Source: Lepidurus packardi (taxonomy: Eukaryota > Arthropoda > Branchiopoda > Notostraca > Triopsidae). From it: 64,000 nucleotides of DNA. The stretch is from contig JAKZAN010000004.1 of assembly GCA_023053545.1 (NCBI GenBank), positions 10,912,001 through 10,976,000 on the forward strand, read 5' to 3'. Below, one piece after another: positions 33,752 to 45,637 of this stretch. Position 1 is the stretch's first letter; the number at the start of each line of letters is the position of its first letter. Position numbers and translations under genes: made by a program. Below the pieces are notes generated by a model. The model saw nothing but the letters and a program-made list of their open reading frames with translations. It did no database searches and had not been told where the DNA came from.

Positions 33752-36700
33752 TTAATATTCCTTCTGCAACAAGTGCTGAGCCAACAATTTGCGAGAAGCC
33801 ACTTGCCAGGCCAAAGGCTTTTGTTCCCTTGCATGTCGCTTTACGTGTTTGGTCAAGTGATCTGAGCGCATGAAACGGCGGTGGCAGGCTGGGCAAACAA
33901 ACTTCTTTTCACCAGTATGCGTACGCTTATGACGAGACAACTCATCCGAACGTGAAAAGCGACGTTCGCACCCATCCCAGCTACAAATGAACGGCTTTTC
34001 CCCTTTTGAAAGTAAAATAAATAGTAGTACAATAATGTCTGTATAAAGTGTGACTAAATTACCAGTATGGGTTCGCATGTGAGCTTTCAAGTGAGACGAT
34101 TTAAAGTAATTCTTGCCGCAGCCTTCAAAGTGACATTCAAAGATGCGCTTGCGCAAATCAGCTTCTTTGGGTGGCGTAGCCGTTCCTGGATTGATTGCTG
34201 GTTCAGCACTGAAAGCAGGAGACGACGGAGGCTGGGCCAAAAGCAAAGAAGGCTGGACGAGTGCCAGGTTTTCTAGCCCGGGTCCCAAAGGCGTTAGAAC
34301 AATGTACGGGGTCTGCTGAGAAGAAGTGGGCACGTAAATTCCATTTCCAGGCCGGCGATTTACGACCAAATTGGCATTCGGATTCTGCGGCTGAAAAGCC
34401 GTCAGCTTGGGAGCGATGGGTTTGGGATGCGTCATGAGATTCTTTGGAGCGGCAGCCACGGGCCACGACGAAATGGCAAATGGGATATGCGAAGTACTCA
34501 ATGGATGATTCAAGTGATGATTGATGTGATGGTATTGTGGTTGCTGAGGTTGGATGAAATAAACGGGTTTGGGAACCACTCCTTCTCTGTTAGTATCCTT
34601 GTTGGCCACGAAGATCTCCTCCTTGCCAGTACTCATGGCCTTGAGGAGTCTATCCGTATTCTTATTTTCAACAAAGTAAACTTCAGCCCCATCGTAGGTC
34701 ACCTTGAGGAGAAAAACGGAACGAAATTAGGTTGATCACGTGACTATATACTTGATATCCCCTGCCCTTCGTACTTCAAGCTATTGGGGAATATACGTCG
34801 AACAAGTCACTGAGAGCTTTTAAGATAAGCTTATCTCTCGCTTTAAACTTCAAGAGTAATATCTGAAATTACCCTTTTCTTATTACAAAACTTTCCTTAA
34901 AAAAAAGCAAAGAAAAAACGAAGCGAGCACAAAAAGTACCTACCAAGTCACCAAGCCCAGTGTTGGATCCAGTAGCCTTGGGTTCATTTCCAGGCTCCTT
35001 CTGATCGTAAAATCCACGTTTGGGGTCTTGGGTATTATCCTTTTTGGCTTTGGGTTTTTCTTCAGCTTCCTCCTCGCTGGTAGACGAGTAGGCGGGGCTT
35101 GTTGTGCCGTCCTTACGTGCGTGCATTATCACGGATACCGGTACGGCCGTCACGTTACCCGGACTGGGCGTACGCGGGGGCGTATAAGCCAGCAAACCCT
35201 ATTTATGATGATTTAAATTTTGTTTAAATTCCGAAAAATTGTAATTATTTCATTGTAATTATTTTAATTTTGTCTGGCATTTACCTTCGCCATATCAAGG
35301 GCGAGACCTCGTCCCCTATGCAAAGGGGTAGTAGCTTCCTCCCATTCCATAATTTCACCCTCTTCCTGAGCCGGGGGAGTAGGCGGAGATTGGCCACGTT
35401 GTTCCGAGAACGTGAGTAAAGTTTGGACGGCTTCCATATCCACTTGTCGGTCCTTGATGAAACAAAATAGAAGAAAAAAGCGCAAAATTTAGCACAGATC
35501 ACTTTACGTTAATTTTCACTTGTTGAAAGTCAAGTACCCTCTTCTTAAACGGTAAGCGCTGTAAACAGGCAGTCTGGAACCTTGGTTCACGTCTCTGGAC
35601 GTACTTCACCATCGCCATTTTTATGTTAAATAAACTTTTTTTTTTGCGGTCGAATCGTAAAGAAGGATATCACTGTATGAACTCGGGAGTAAGTTACTAA
35701 GATAAAGGCCGCGGCAGAAAAAATACGTGTACTGCGAGCAAGAGTCGGCTCTAGCCTGAGGGTTCGGGTACCAGGACCTAACTCCCCAAGCCCATACTTT
35801 ATAATAAGTCAAAGGCGGGGGAAAATCGTTACGAGGGTGCCGATAGACTAAAGGAGGCCACCGACGAGCATTGCCAAGAACACTGGGAGTACCAAGGGAG
35901 GTCAAAGTGCAAACGGGCTCTCTCTACACTCCATGTGCACGTGACAGGTAATACAACAGTCCAAAAGGTGGCACACAGTCAATCACGTTCTCCACAAGGG
36001 GGTGGAGCCTATTTGCCCCTTGTCTGGCTTGGCTGGCAACCGCTATAACGCTTGAATGTGAATGACCTCGACGAATTACATAAAGCCTACTTAGAATCCC
36101 CTCAAAAAAGTATCTAAGAAACCTTTTAATAACACACAGCCATACTCAAAAAAATTGGGAAAAATCAGTGCCATATTTCCCTGAAAGAAATGCTAAACGG
36201 CCCAGTAGTTCTCACTAAAAGGCCCCAAGTTTTTTCCAGAAACGCCTCCAGAATCTTAAGTCGCAAGCATTAGCATGCGTTCCGATATTCGAGGGCCACA
36301 CTAAAAGAAGTTACCTAGGTATCAAATGCTACTTCAAATGCAACGTCACAATACTGCGTGACCTCACGCTTTTACGTAACGCAGAAATTTTTCCGAGAAG
36401 TTAATTCATTATGTCGAGGAAGTGAAAAAAATTTTAATGAGCGAAAGGAAAAGGGACAAAAAAAAGTTTAAGAAAATAATGAGCTTATATAACGCGACTT
36501 TAACATGGGTTAGAGCACGCTTAGAACCGGACATGTCCAGTTCAGAGCCAGATTTTTTCTCGGCGGGGCTTTTTTTCTTTTACCTACAGCTTCGCAAGCT
36601 AAATGAAGAACAGGACATAGTCCGTGCTTGGCACGCGGGCCAAAAATGCCTTGTGCCAAAATCACGAACAAACTCTATTCTCATATGCTTAAAATGGACT

Positions 36701-37221
36701 ATATGAATCGTTAGGAAATGCATTTTTTTCCAATAGCTCCATAATTATCTTCCAATTTGCTCAGGGTTAGGTTAAAAAAAAATCAGGTAATTACTGCACA
36801 CCTGCAAATCACGTGAAACAAGCCTGATGTACCCTGCGAACTATCCAGGCCTGCGCTCACCAAACCTTTTTGGTTTAACTCCTTTTTTCTTTGTTCGATA
36901 CCAACAGGTGTGACCCTTCGCAACCTTCCTTACCCCCCTTTCAAAATCCGCTCTTGTGTCACCAGAGCTCTGATATAAAATTCCGCTAAGCTCGCTTGGT
37001 GATAAGTCGTGGCACTGAACTTTAATCGCGTGTCCTACTCCAGGCTTTAAGCGGAAAAAAAATTAGTCAAAACAATTGGAACTTACTTCGCAGCGTAGTA
37101 AGGCAGAAGGGGGTGTCGCCGGTGGGGATAAGTTCAACAATGGTGTGTCTGGCGAAGCAATAATGATATCCGTATCGGTGGAGTAAGAATTGGGCTGAAC
37201 GCTGTCACTTTCCACGCACAT
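33752..37221 (-). CDS. cbt: Cabut / KLF10-11 (TIEG) zinc-finger transcription factor
   Basis: Cabut is a Kruppel-like factor acting in sugar-responsive, TGF-beta and circadian programmes in flies. Five exons join in phase: 37221-37087, 35452-35285, 35198-34944, 34702-34063, 34002-33752, about 482 residues. Three C-terminal C2H2 fingers read [42 protein letters not shown] and [19 protein letters not shown], the KLF10/11/cabut pattern. N-terminal motifs SPPATPPSA and [12 protein letters not shown] resemble the repressor region of the family. The assignment of the first exon rests on the SPPATPP motif and phase and is less sure. The 60-bp intron between fingers 1 and 2 is a multiple of three with no stop. 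Confidence 0.92.
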
Positions 37222-38868
37222 TTTCAAGTTTGGTTTTTTAGTTTGTCCTGTTTCCAATTTGGTCAACTTTTGCACGATATTTGGATTGAAGAAACGGAAA
37301 ACGCTTTGAACTGTGTCAAAGATTGCAAGGAACCAATTGTGAGAAAAATGGACTGGTTTGCTTGATTGCGTACACGACTATGCGGCGTTTACCTAATTAG
37401 ACAAATGTCTAGGACTTAAAAACCGCTGCACCAAAGCTTCTACTTCTTCTTCTTGGTATTTTTTTTCTTGTTTCCTCCCTTCTCTTCTCGTTAAGTTAGC
37501 GTATCCACGAAAAAGGGACAGAAGCAGGCGTTGCTGAGGTGCGGTTTTAACCTAGTAGGCCAATTTTCAAGCGCGACACGCCCACTCTACCAATTCCGTT
37601 TCACTGGAGATCATCACTCCAGAGCGTGATCAGGCACCGATGTCCACGTGGACAAGGCATGGTCTCTCCCACCTCCCCTTGTCGCCTCCTCAGAGAGTGA
37701 GAGAGGTTTAACGCGCAACGCAGTCCCCAAAAGCCCCTGAAGCGCGCATGCGTTACTCAAACGCACCCGCTGCACACCAAGACTTTGTTTGAGGGGCATC
37801 TTGGCATTCTTTCCTCCCTTGCGTTAGATAATGACTAGGACGAGGCCAGATCTTTACATACTAAACCAGACTATACTGGTCTTTCTACAAGGGAACCCGC
37901 TTAGGCCGTTCGTAGGGGCGGGACTTCTTGGAATTCTCTGTATAAAAACAGATTTCGCAATCCAAACGAGCCTACCTGGCCGAAAACAGAAAAACAAGTC
38001 TTGGGAAATGTAAGAATACTATACCCCCCTCTTCCTTCTCACGTGAAAAAAACAGAAAAAACACGTTTTGGGAGTTTGAAAATATCAATATTTTCGTATT
38101 TTCATGTTTTTAGCCGAAAGTAAGTGGGTCAGGGTACACTATTAGTTATAATAGGAGCCTAAAAGAGCGTGGCAGGCTGAGCAAATTGATTCGCCGAGTT
38201 GCGTCAGGAACTGGTTCACTTTTTTTTTCTCCCTTTCTTTGGGTTCCCTTAGTTCTTGGCTAGTGATAGGAAAAGCCTTCGAGATATACATGGCCAGTCT
38301 TGCCAATTGGGTCGTTTTGGTTAGGTTTCTTTACATCAGCGAAACATCTCAGGAACACGCTCCAAAGCTTCTTTACTTTTATTGTAACTTTGGTTTCACT
38401 GCCCAAGTATGAAATCTATAACATAAAAAAGGAACAGGACAAAGTCCAAGGGTACTAAATCTCGCTGTAAATTACGAATTCGCGTTTTTGTTGCGATGGA
38501 CGTCGGCTTAGTCATACAAGATTAGGCAGAAATGGAAATGTCTGGGGTCAGCCGTACCTTCATTAACGTGATTACTCCTTAATTAGGTGGGAAAAAGCAC
38601 GTGGCTCTGCCCCTAGACTTCTGCATACCAAGGCATTGTCATGTAACCATTATCAGTGATTCCGTACCTGTCGCCTGTTTATAGGGAAGACTCAGGGTTT
38701 CATACTTTTATTGTAACTTTCGTTCCGTCGCCCAAGTATGAAATCTATAACATAAAAAAGGAACAGGACAAAGTCCAAGGATCCTAAATCTCGCCGTAAA
38801 TTACGTATTCGCGTTTTGTTGCCTTCATTAACGTGATTACTCCTTAATTAGGTGGGAAAAAGCACGTG
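34737..38868. promoter_or_regulatory. Cluster of seven CACGTG E-boxes around cabut
   Basis: CACGTG occurs at 34737, 35938, 36810, 37645, 38040, 38598 and 38863, in cabut introns and upstream DNA. bHLH-ZIP factors (Mondo-Mlx, Myc-Max, MITF/TFEB) bind this core. Elsewhere in the window I counted about one per 8-10 kb by eye, apart from the second cluster near 60 kb. Function is inferred only. Confidence 0.55.
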
Positions 38869-39041
38869 GCTCTGCCCCTAGACTTCTGCATACCAGCGCA
38901 TTGTCATGTAACCATTATCAGTGATTCCGTACCTGTCGCCTGTTTATAGGGAAGACTCCCAGGAAAAGAAACGCGCAAAGTCATAGTTCAAAGGGTTTGT
39001 ACAAATTTAAATCAAGATTTGGTCTCATGTATTCCATTTAT
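37222..39041. other. Upstream region of cabut
   Basis: This gap between the cabut start and the TAF5 stop holds E-boxes and a large direct duplication but no supported coding exon. Confidence 0.5.
38375..38958. repeat. Direct tandem duplication of about 255-320 bp
   Basis: A block starting ACTTTTATTGTAACTTT and ending GGGAAGACTC occurs at 38375-38693 and again at 38704-38958. The second copy lacks about 75 bp in the middle. Long stretches are identical, including AAAGCACGTGGCTCTG, so an E-box was duplicated with it. Confidence 0.85.
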
Positions 39042-41890
39042 TCAGCCTTCAAACATTCCCGCAGCGAGCAATAAATTCCGTCGAGTGAAATGTAAAGCAA
39101 GGACGGATGTCGCTTTCGTGGGGTACCGCCCTAACCGAAACGCTTCTACGTTGCGTTTCACGTCAGGATTGTGTGAAATGTTGACGTCCTCCAAAGAAGA
39201 TTCTTCTGTCAACTGTTGAAAGTTCCACAACAAGATCGAGCAATCCAAACTTCCTGAGAAAAAATCCGGAAAAGAGCGATGTTCACCCTTCGGAAGAACG
39301 AGTTTTTTTGTTTTAAGAAGGTACCTGTCGCTAAAATGGTCCCTTCGCGGCTAAAACACAGGCTGTACACTGTATCATGATGGCCCGAGAGTTCCGCCAA
39401 CAGATGACCGTGGGCCATGTCCCAGATTAGCACTCGCTTATCCGTAGCTCCGGATGCGAGGAAACGCCCATCGGTAGAAAAACATAACGCGTACACCGTG
39501 CCCTTGAATTTTGAAAATACAACTATATTCTACTGATCGGCAACTTAAGGATGATTTTTTTGCTTTTTACTTTGTGTCCAGTCAACAATCGCACACACGA
39601 GCCTGTAGTGCAATCCCATAATCGTACACTGCGATCGCTGGATCCTGTAGCTATGTAGTTGGAATTGGGGTGGAATTTGACACACTGCAAAAAAAAAAAA
39701 AAAAAAAAATATTGTTTCCTATTCAAAGATGATGGGTAATAATCTATACGTCAACATCAGCATAATGGCCAGCAAAAAGCCGCAAAGGTTGGTGGTGATC
39801 CGTCGCCCATAACCGAGCAGTGCGATCATGGCCGACAGAGGCGAAATAATAACCATAAGGGGAGAATTCCACGTCCCAAACTGTATAACCGTGCCCTCTA
39901 TATACCACTAAACAAGCCCATGTCTGCAGGCTCCATAATCTAACTGCAACAATTTTTTTTAGTAATTTGTTAATGTTAGGCAAATATTAAATAAATGTCA
40001 ATAAGGAAATAAAAAGTACTGGAAGCGTCTTCAGAGGCGGATAAAAGGGTGGCTCGGTCAGGACTGAAGCTGAGGGCATAAACAGGTCCCGTGTGGCCTA
40101 GAAGGAGGCGCGTACTCTCTGCATTACGGTCATCCATCATCCGTACTAGCACATCCTCTAAGAATCGATAATCCCATCGTTAGAAATGGTCAAATTCGAA
40201 GATAATTACGGAATTTTAGTTATAATTCACCAGATTCTCGATCAATATCTGCCAACTGTTCAGCTGGCTTCATAGCTCGTAGCTTTTGAGGTACCAGACT
40301 CCAGACTTTGACGCGCGAATCGGAAAACCCGGCTGCCATTATGGAGGAATCTTCCGTTACTTCAATACATGTGACCCTAGTTGAAGAATGTTGGTTTTAA
40401 TCAAGAGAATTTTAATACACAGAATGTTGGTGTGCTTACGTTTCAGGCGAATTGAGCATAGTGTAGAAACAAATGGAAGGCAGTGTCTCAGGACCGAAGT
40501 TAACGCGTTTGGATGCTTCGCGCAAGGCTTTGATCTTCTCTAGTTTGTCAATATCTCGCCTGAAAGGAAATCAATTAACACAATTCATGAAGCCAACCCA
40601 TTAAAGAGCTTGGATTACAAGTCTGGGAGAGGTAAACGAGTGGCAGGCGGCGCGTTGGGGTCGGTTTTCGCCTTTTTAGACAGCAAAGGATCTTTCTTGG
40701 TTTTCTTTTTCTTGGGTTTTTCCCCTCCCTCGGCATTCCCTTCCTCCTCCTCTTCTTCCACCATCGTAAACTGGATTTCAGGTTCTTTCAGAAGTCCATA
40801 AAAGACTTTGGTCTTGTTTACTGTAAAGAAAAACGTTTATTTCCCATTTTAGAGGTTAATGAGACGAAGTTCTACTCTGTCGAACAGCTTCTCCTTCCAT
40901 AGCACCAGCAGTGGAGTCAATCTGCGCTTTCCCACGCGGAACGCCTTCATACATATCCAAATAAAGGTGTTCCTGGATGATGTTCATGACTAACTGGTTT
41001 CTCTTATCCTGCATAAAGCGCTTAAGCACTGAATAAGTGTCTCTTGACATTCGGACTGTAAATTGGCTGGATCTAAGGCAAAGTATTCTAGGATTGAAGG
41101 AACAGATCTGATACAACGTAAAACTTACTTAAAGCTGTCTATAAGATTATTGCCAGACATATGCTCCTTTTTAATGACATACGACAGTTTTTGGATGTCT
41201 TCCAAGTAGTAATCTTCTTGCGTAGAGCGAAACTTGGTGAGAAACCGGATTGCTTGTTGACTGTGGCCATTGTAAATCATCTCCAGGTACATGTGCACGA
41301 AAAGTGGGTACGAGATCATGGACAACTCATGCTAAAAAAGACAAACGTGATGAATATAAGTTATAATGCCAGATTTAAGTTAGAAGATACCTTGTACATG
41401 TCTAATGTGTTTTCAATGAATTTTCTGAAGGCGGAATAAGCTTCGTCATAAGTATCAGGGTCCCCTTCGCTTTGATACGCTGCGAAAACATTGCTGGCAT
41501 CCTGATCTAGCAAAGGAGTTGTTCCTAATGCGTCCTGTTTTTGCCTAGCTTCTTTTTTCAGCAATTCTTCTGTGTCCTACGAATTTTAAGTGTATTTCAT
41601 AATAGCTACATCACTTAGATAAACTCCAAGGTAGATTAAGTTACCTTTAAGTTGTACTTTCTCAGAAACTGGAGTACCGTCAACAAAGAATCCTTCTCTG
41701 AAGGAATACTACTAGTACTACTGTTTTCGATTGGAGCCACACTTGAGGTAGTATCCATAGGCTCATTTTTTGGTACAACATCGCTAGGGGGATTAACTGG
41801 GTAGGCACTGGCTGGTTCCGTTGGTATTTCTTGTGATAAATGTTCAAAATTCGACAGAGGGTACTCCACTCCTTGTTGATGTTCCGCCAT
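39042..41890 (-). CDS. Taf5: TAF5, WD40 subunit of TFIID
   Basis: TAF5 is a structural core subunit of the general transcription factor TFIID (a paralogue acts in SAGA). Twelve exons join in phase: 41890-41645, 41576-41391, 41331-41129, 41072-40876, 40820-40619, 40559-40440, 40376-40231, 40157-40020, 39943-39750, 39684-39571, 39502-39325, 39253-39042, giving about 711 residues (human about 800). The N-terminus carries a LisH-like motif (LLTVLQFLRKYNLK), then the conserved NTD2 (PLFVHMYLEMIYN, VRMSRDTYSVLKRFMQ, IIQEHLYLDMYEGVPRGKAQ). An acidic/Lys-rich linker leads to WD40 repeats (WDVEFSPYGYYFASVGHDRT, KFHPNSNYIATGSSDRSVRL). The protein closes LHFTRRNLLLAAGMFEG as in other TAF5s. Confidence 0.96.
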
Positions 41891-42230
41891 CTTTATTTTC
41901 TTTCCGCCAATTTCCTATAACGTTGCCCGCTCTGTATATTTTTATTTTTAAAATAAACTTCTTATTGTATTTAACTATTATTAAAATTACATACAAGAGC
42001 TGTAGCTCATAAATAAAAAATAAATTGCGTAGCTGCTCAAAAAGCAAAACACAATCTTTGAAGGCTTGGCAGCGTCGGTCGTCCAGTTGGTGTATTCTTC
42101 GATCTCGTCCTTTCGAGGTAAGCAGTTGTGTCAGCATTTTCCCTAGTAAAATCTTAGTTAATCTAACTCATCCTGTGCTAAAAATCTAATAAACCTTTTC
42201 TTTATTGTATTCCAGATTTAAGAGGACATC

Positions 42231-42446
42231 ATGCGCGCAAAGGTGTGTAGTTATTTTGACAATTTAGCCCGTTCTCTTAGCCACCTCATTGTGCCCCTCC
42301 ATGGGCTGTTTGTACCTCCCAATCTCTTTCTTTCCAGGATGTATTCCCTATTCTAACTATTGTTTTCTTGCACTAAATAGTGGAGGAAGAAGCGTATGCG
42401 AAGGCTGAAGCGTAAACGCAGGAAGATGCGCGCGAGGTCCAAGTAA
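42231..42446 (+). CDS. RpL41: 60S ribosomal protein L41, 25 residues in two exons
   Basis: Exon 1 is 42231-42242 (MRAK, followed by a GTGTGT donor). Exon 2 is 42381-42446 (starts WRKKRMRRLKRKRRKM, ends RARSK and TAA). The 25-residue product, almost all Arg, Lys and Met, is the invariant eukaryotic L41 sequence; it lies at the intersubunit bridge of the ribosome. The start codon lies in the short exon after the acceptor ending at 42215. An upstream non-coding exon probably ends at 42117 before a GTAAGC donor. The gene is divergent from TAF5, with their start codons only about 340 bp apart. It is far too short for ordinary gene finders. Confidence 0.97.
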
Positions 42447-43749
42447 ACTGTGACCATAGCCTAAATCCTCAAGTTCTTGTTCTTCATCCCTACCGTAAGT
42501 CTAGCTTTAACATCTACCTGGGCCTTCTTACCTAGTTCCCTTGTAATTTCATTAGAAGAGTCGCTCTCCATCATCCAAGTACATCAGCTTCGACACCAGG
42601 CAGGACCGACCACGTTTCCGCTCGCGTAAACTGTCGAGGAAGAACATCAACTTACCGGAATGCAGCTCCATGGCCGAGTTCCCTACGTGGAAACTTGTTT
42701 TACACTTGTAACCATCTCCTGCGAAATAAACAACCGCCACGTTTTCACCACAAACACGTGTTTATCCTCATTTTTACTATTCTCCTGCCCTTCATCTTTA
42801 GGTTATTGGACTGTACAATTTGTAATGCTTTCGTATGTCGGGGAAGGGGTGAGAAATGCACACGGTAAAGTATCATACAAAAGTGCCTGGAGAACGAAGT
42901 GTTACGATATACTACAGAGACATATACGTTCCACATTCCCTTGCACCCAAAAGAATCTCCAAAGCAGCTCTACGCCCAAAGTAAAACGGACAAAATAGCC
43001 GTTTCTAGTAAGGAATTGAGAAGTGGGGAAAGGTTTAAACGACGTCAGGTAAGGCAACACGACAGATAGAACAGACAGGCTCATTACAAAAATACCAAAT
43101 GGATCTTCCTGGACGCCGTACTTTAAACTGAAAAATTAAAAAATACTGCCCAACTACGGGGAAAATCGTGTCAGGAAAAATAAAGAGACAATATTACTGC
43201 CTGTGTTTTTTTTTTTGGTATTGTGTTTCTATACAAGAAGGGGAAAGGAAAGCCTGGGGGTAATAATAATAATATGAACTTTGTAGAGAAGGGAAAAATG
43301 CAGGGCTTTTTCGATTCCAATCAGGGTGAACATAATTCGTCGACCAAAACAACAGGAAAGTAAGTTATAAAACGTCCCAAGAATCAGTGATTTATCTTCA
43401 TTTTAAACCTCGCCCATGTGTTTTCTTTTAAAAGGTAATTAAAGCAAAAAAAAAAAAAAATTAAAAAAAAAAAATATTTTCCGGACCAGGAATGTTGTTC
43501 ACGAACGCCTGAGTCCCCCGACCCACCTCATTTTTTTCTTCGGCATTTTCTTAATTTTCCTTTTGAATGGATCACACAAAAGCCGCAACAAAATATGAAC
43601 CAATCCCTTGTAAGACACAAATAAAGTGGCCAATGTTTGTTCCTGGGCTATGGAAAAAATGAATTGGACCAATGACAAAATCCCCCCTCCCGACTTTTTT
43701 TTTCACCCACCTTTTGTTACGTAAGCCAATAATAAAAAAGCAAAGGTTT
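42447..43749. other. Intergenic, nothing recognised
   Basis: This region lies between the convergent RPL41 and Rab5 3' ends. It contains poly-A/T runs (about 43210 and 43450-43475) and no supported gene. Confidence 0.4.
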
Positions 43750-44612
43750 TCACTTGCAGCATCCAGTAGACGCTTTTTGACTGTCGTCTGCCCTGTCCAA
43801 TCGTCGCCCTTGTCCGCTGGTTCCAGCCGGACCACTGATCTCGTTCTTGGGCAATTTTTTTGCTGCGAAAGGATAGTAAAATACGGTAAGTTCCATAATG
43901 GGTAAGACAGTAAATAGGTCTAACCTATGGCCAGAAATATGTCGTTAACATTCATTGCGGTTTTGGCGGACGTTTCCATGAACAGTAAGCCGTTTTCTTC
44001 CGCATAGGTCTTGGCCTCGTCAAATTCGACCGTACGTTTCGTAGCCAAGTCTGCTTTGTTGCCTGCGAGGGCGATAACAATGTTGGGAGCTGCCTGACGC
44101 TGTAATTCCTTGACCCAGACTTTGGCACGCCCAAAAGTATCCTGAAATCGATCAAGATCATTAGATACAAAAGCCGATAAAATTCTTAGAAATTAGAGAG
44201 CTTTAGATTCATACTGCGTTGGTGATGTCGTAAACGACAATGGCAGCTTGGGCACCTCTGTAGTACATGGGAGCCAAACTGTGATATCTTTCTTGGCCGG
44301 CTGTGTCCCAAATCTCGAACTTGACTGTGGTGTCATCCAGACATACAGTTTGCGTGAGAAAAGCAGCTAAAAAACGCAGAAAATATTATTTAAGGTTTTT
44401 TTTAAGGTATTCTAGGGAGAGTTACCGCCAATGGTGCTCTCTTGATATTCGTGGAACTGTCCCTTGACAAAGCGTAGTACCAAACTGGATTTGCCGACTG
44501 CAGATTCACCCAACAGTACGAGTTTAAACTGGCAGATTTTACTCTGTGCTGCCCCATTAGGTCGCTGAGCTGTTGTGCTTGCTCCAGCATTGGCCCCACC
44601 GCGATTAGCCAT
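43750..44612 (-). CDS. Rab5: Rab5 early-endosome GTPase
   Basis: Rab5 drives early-endosome fusion and endocytic transport. Four exons join in phase: 44612-44426, 44366-44215, 44141-43925, 43862-43750, about 222 residues. Motifs: [21 protein letters not shown] (P-loop; Ala in the Rab5-specific position), [14 protein letters not shown] (effector loop), [26 protein letters not shown] and ETSAKT. The variable tail (AKKLPKNE, then a Gly/Asp/Ser-rich stretch) ends TGCCK, giving a di-cysteine for prenylation. The start ATG lies two bases after a splice acceptor, so the 5' leader is in an upstream exon. Confidence 0.96.
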
Positions 44613-45637
44613 TCCTGAAAAAGAAGCAAATCTATGACAATAAATCACAGTAAATATTTTTTGACAATGTTCGAAAGACGGAAAAGCATACTCGTTTAGT
44701 CACTATATTAAGTTGGTGATTAGAAAATAACAATAGCGCAGTCTAGTTGCATGTAAATTAATACATCCTGATCTCGTTTTGCATCTTGATTTGCCTCACT
44801 TCCTGGTTGGTATTCTGATTCTGGCTCTGATGGCCTGCTCCAAGAATCACGTAATCAACGTCCTATAATCTTCTCAAACGTCAAAGCATGGCTCTCTATT
44901 CTCTTTACTGCAACTGCTGACGTGTCTATACCGCTTATATGAAAACAGTAGTTTCTCACTGACAATGGACAAATAGTAATACGCACTAAATCTGTTTTCT
45001 TGGCCAGAAAAGGATTAACGAGTTAGTCAGCACAAAGTTGCCTGTTTCATGAGGAAATGAAAGTGAGATTAGAAACATAACTTACCTAGTATGCGAAATT
45101 ACAAGCTTATGTACAAATATGTGGACGACGACACTTTTTCTAAGTAAATACACCGCAAATTAACTTGGAAAATGACAGCCAAATATAACGCAACATAACA
45201 ATCGTCTGCTGCACCGCCCCTTCTGTACTTCTGCGCCTGGACGCACCGCGCCCAACAGTGTATTCCTACGCCACTAATTAGGAACATTACTTTTAAAGAA
45301 TGAACAAAGCACTTAAGATTGATTGTAGCCATTTTCAAGCTAAACTTTTAAAATAAAGGAGTAAATACCATACATTTACTCAAAACTAATATCGAATTCC
45401 TGCTGGAACTACTTTTTGCTCAATCGCATCAGCGCATTTGTATAATCTGAGCGTGGAAAACAGGGACTTCCAATTAATTAGCGCGAAACGAAGCGAAACA
45501 CGAGACAAAAGGATACCTAAACTTCTGGTGATAAGCCTTTTTCTTTACAAAACAACGTTTCATTCATTAGCTAGCAATAATATCACACTGATTTTCGAAC
45601 ACACAAAAAAATATTTATTTGTTTTTACCTAACAAGG
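44613..45637. other. Rab5 upstream region and NOP14 3' flank
   Basis: No coding sequence is supported. A non-coding 5' exon of Rab5 is expected here because its start codon follows a splice acceptor at 44615-44616. Confidence 0.4.
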
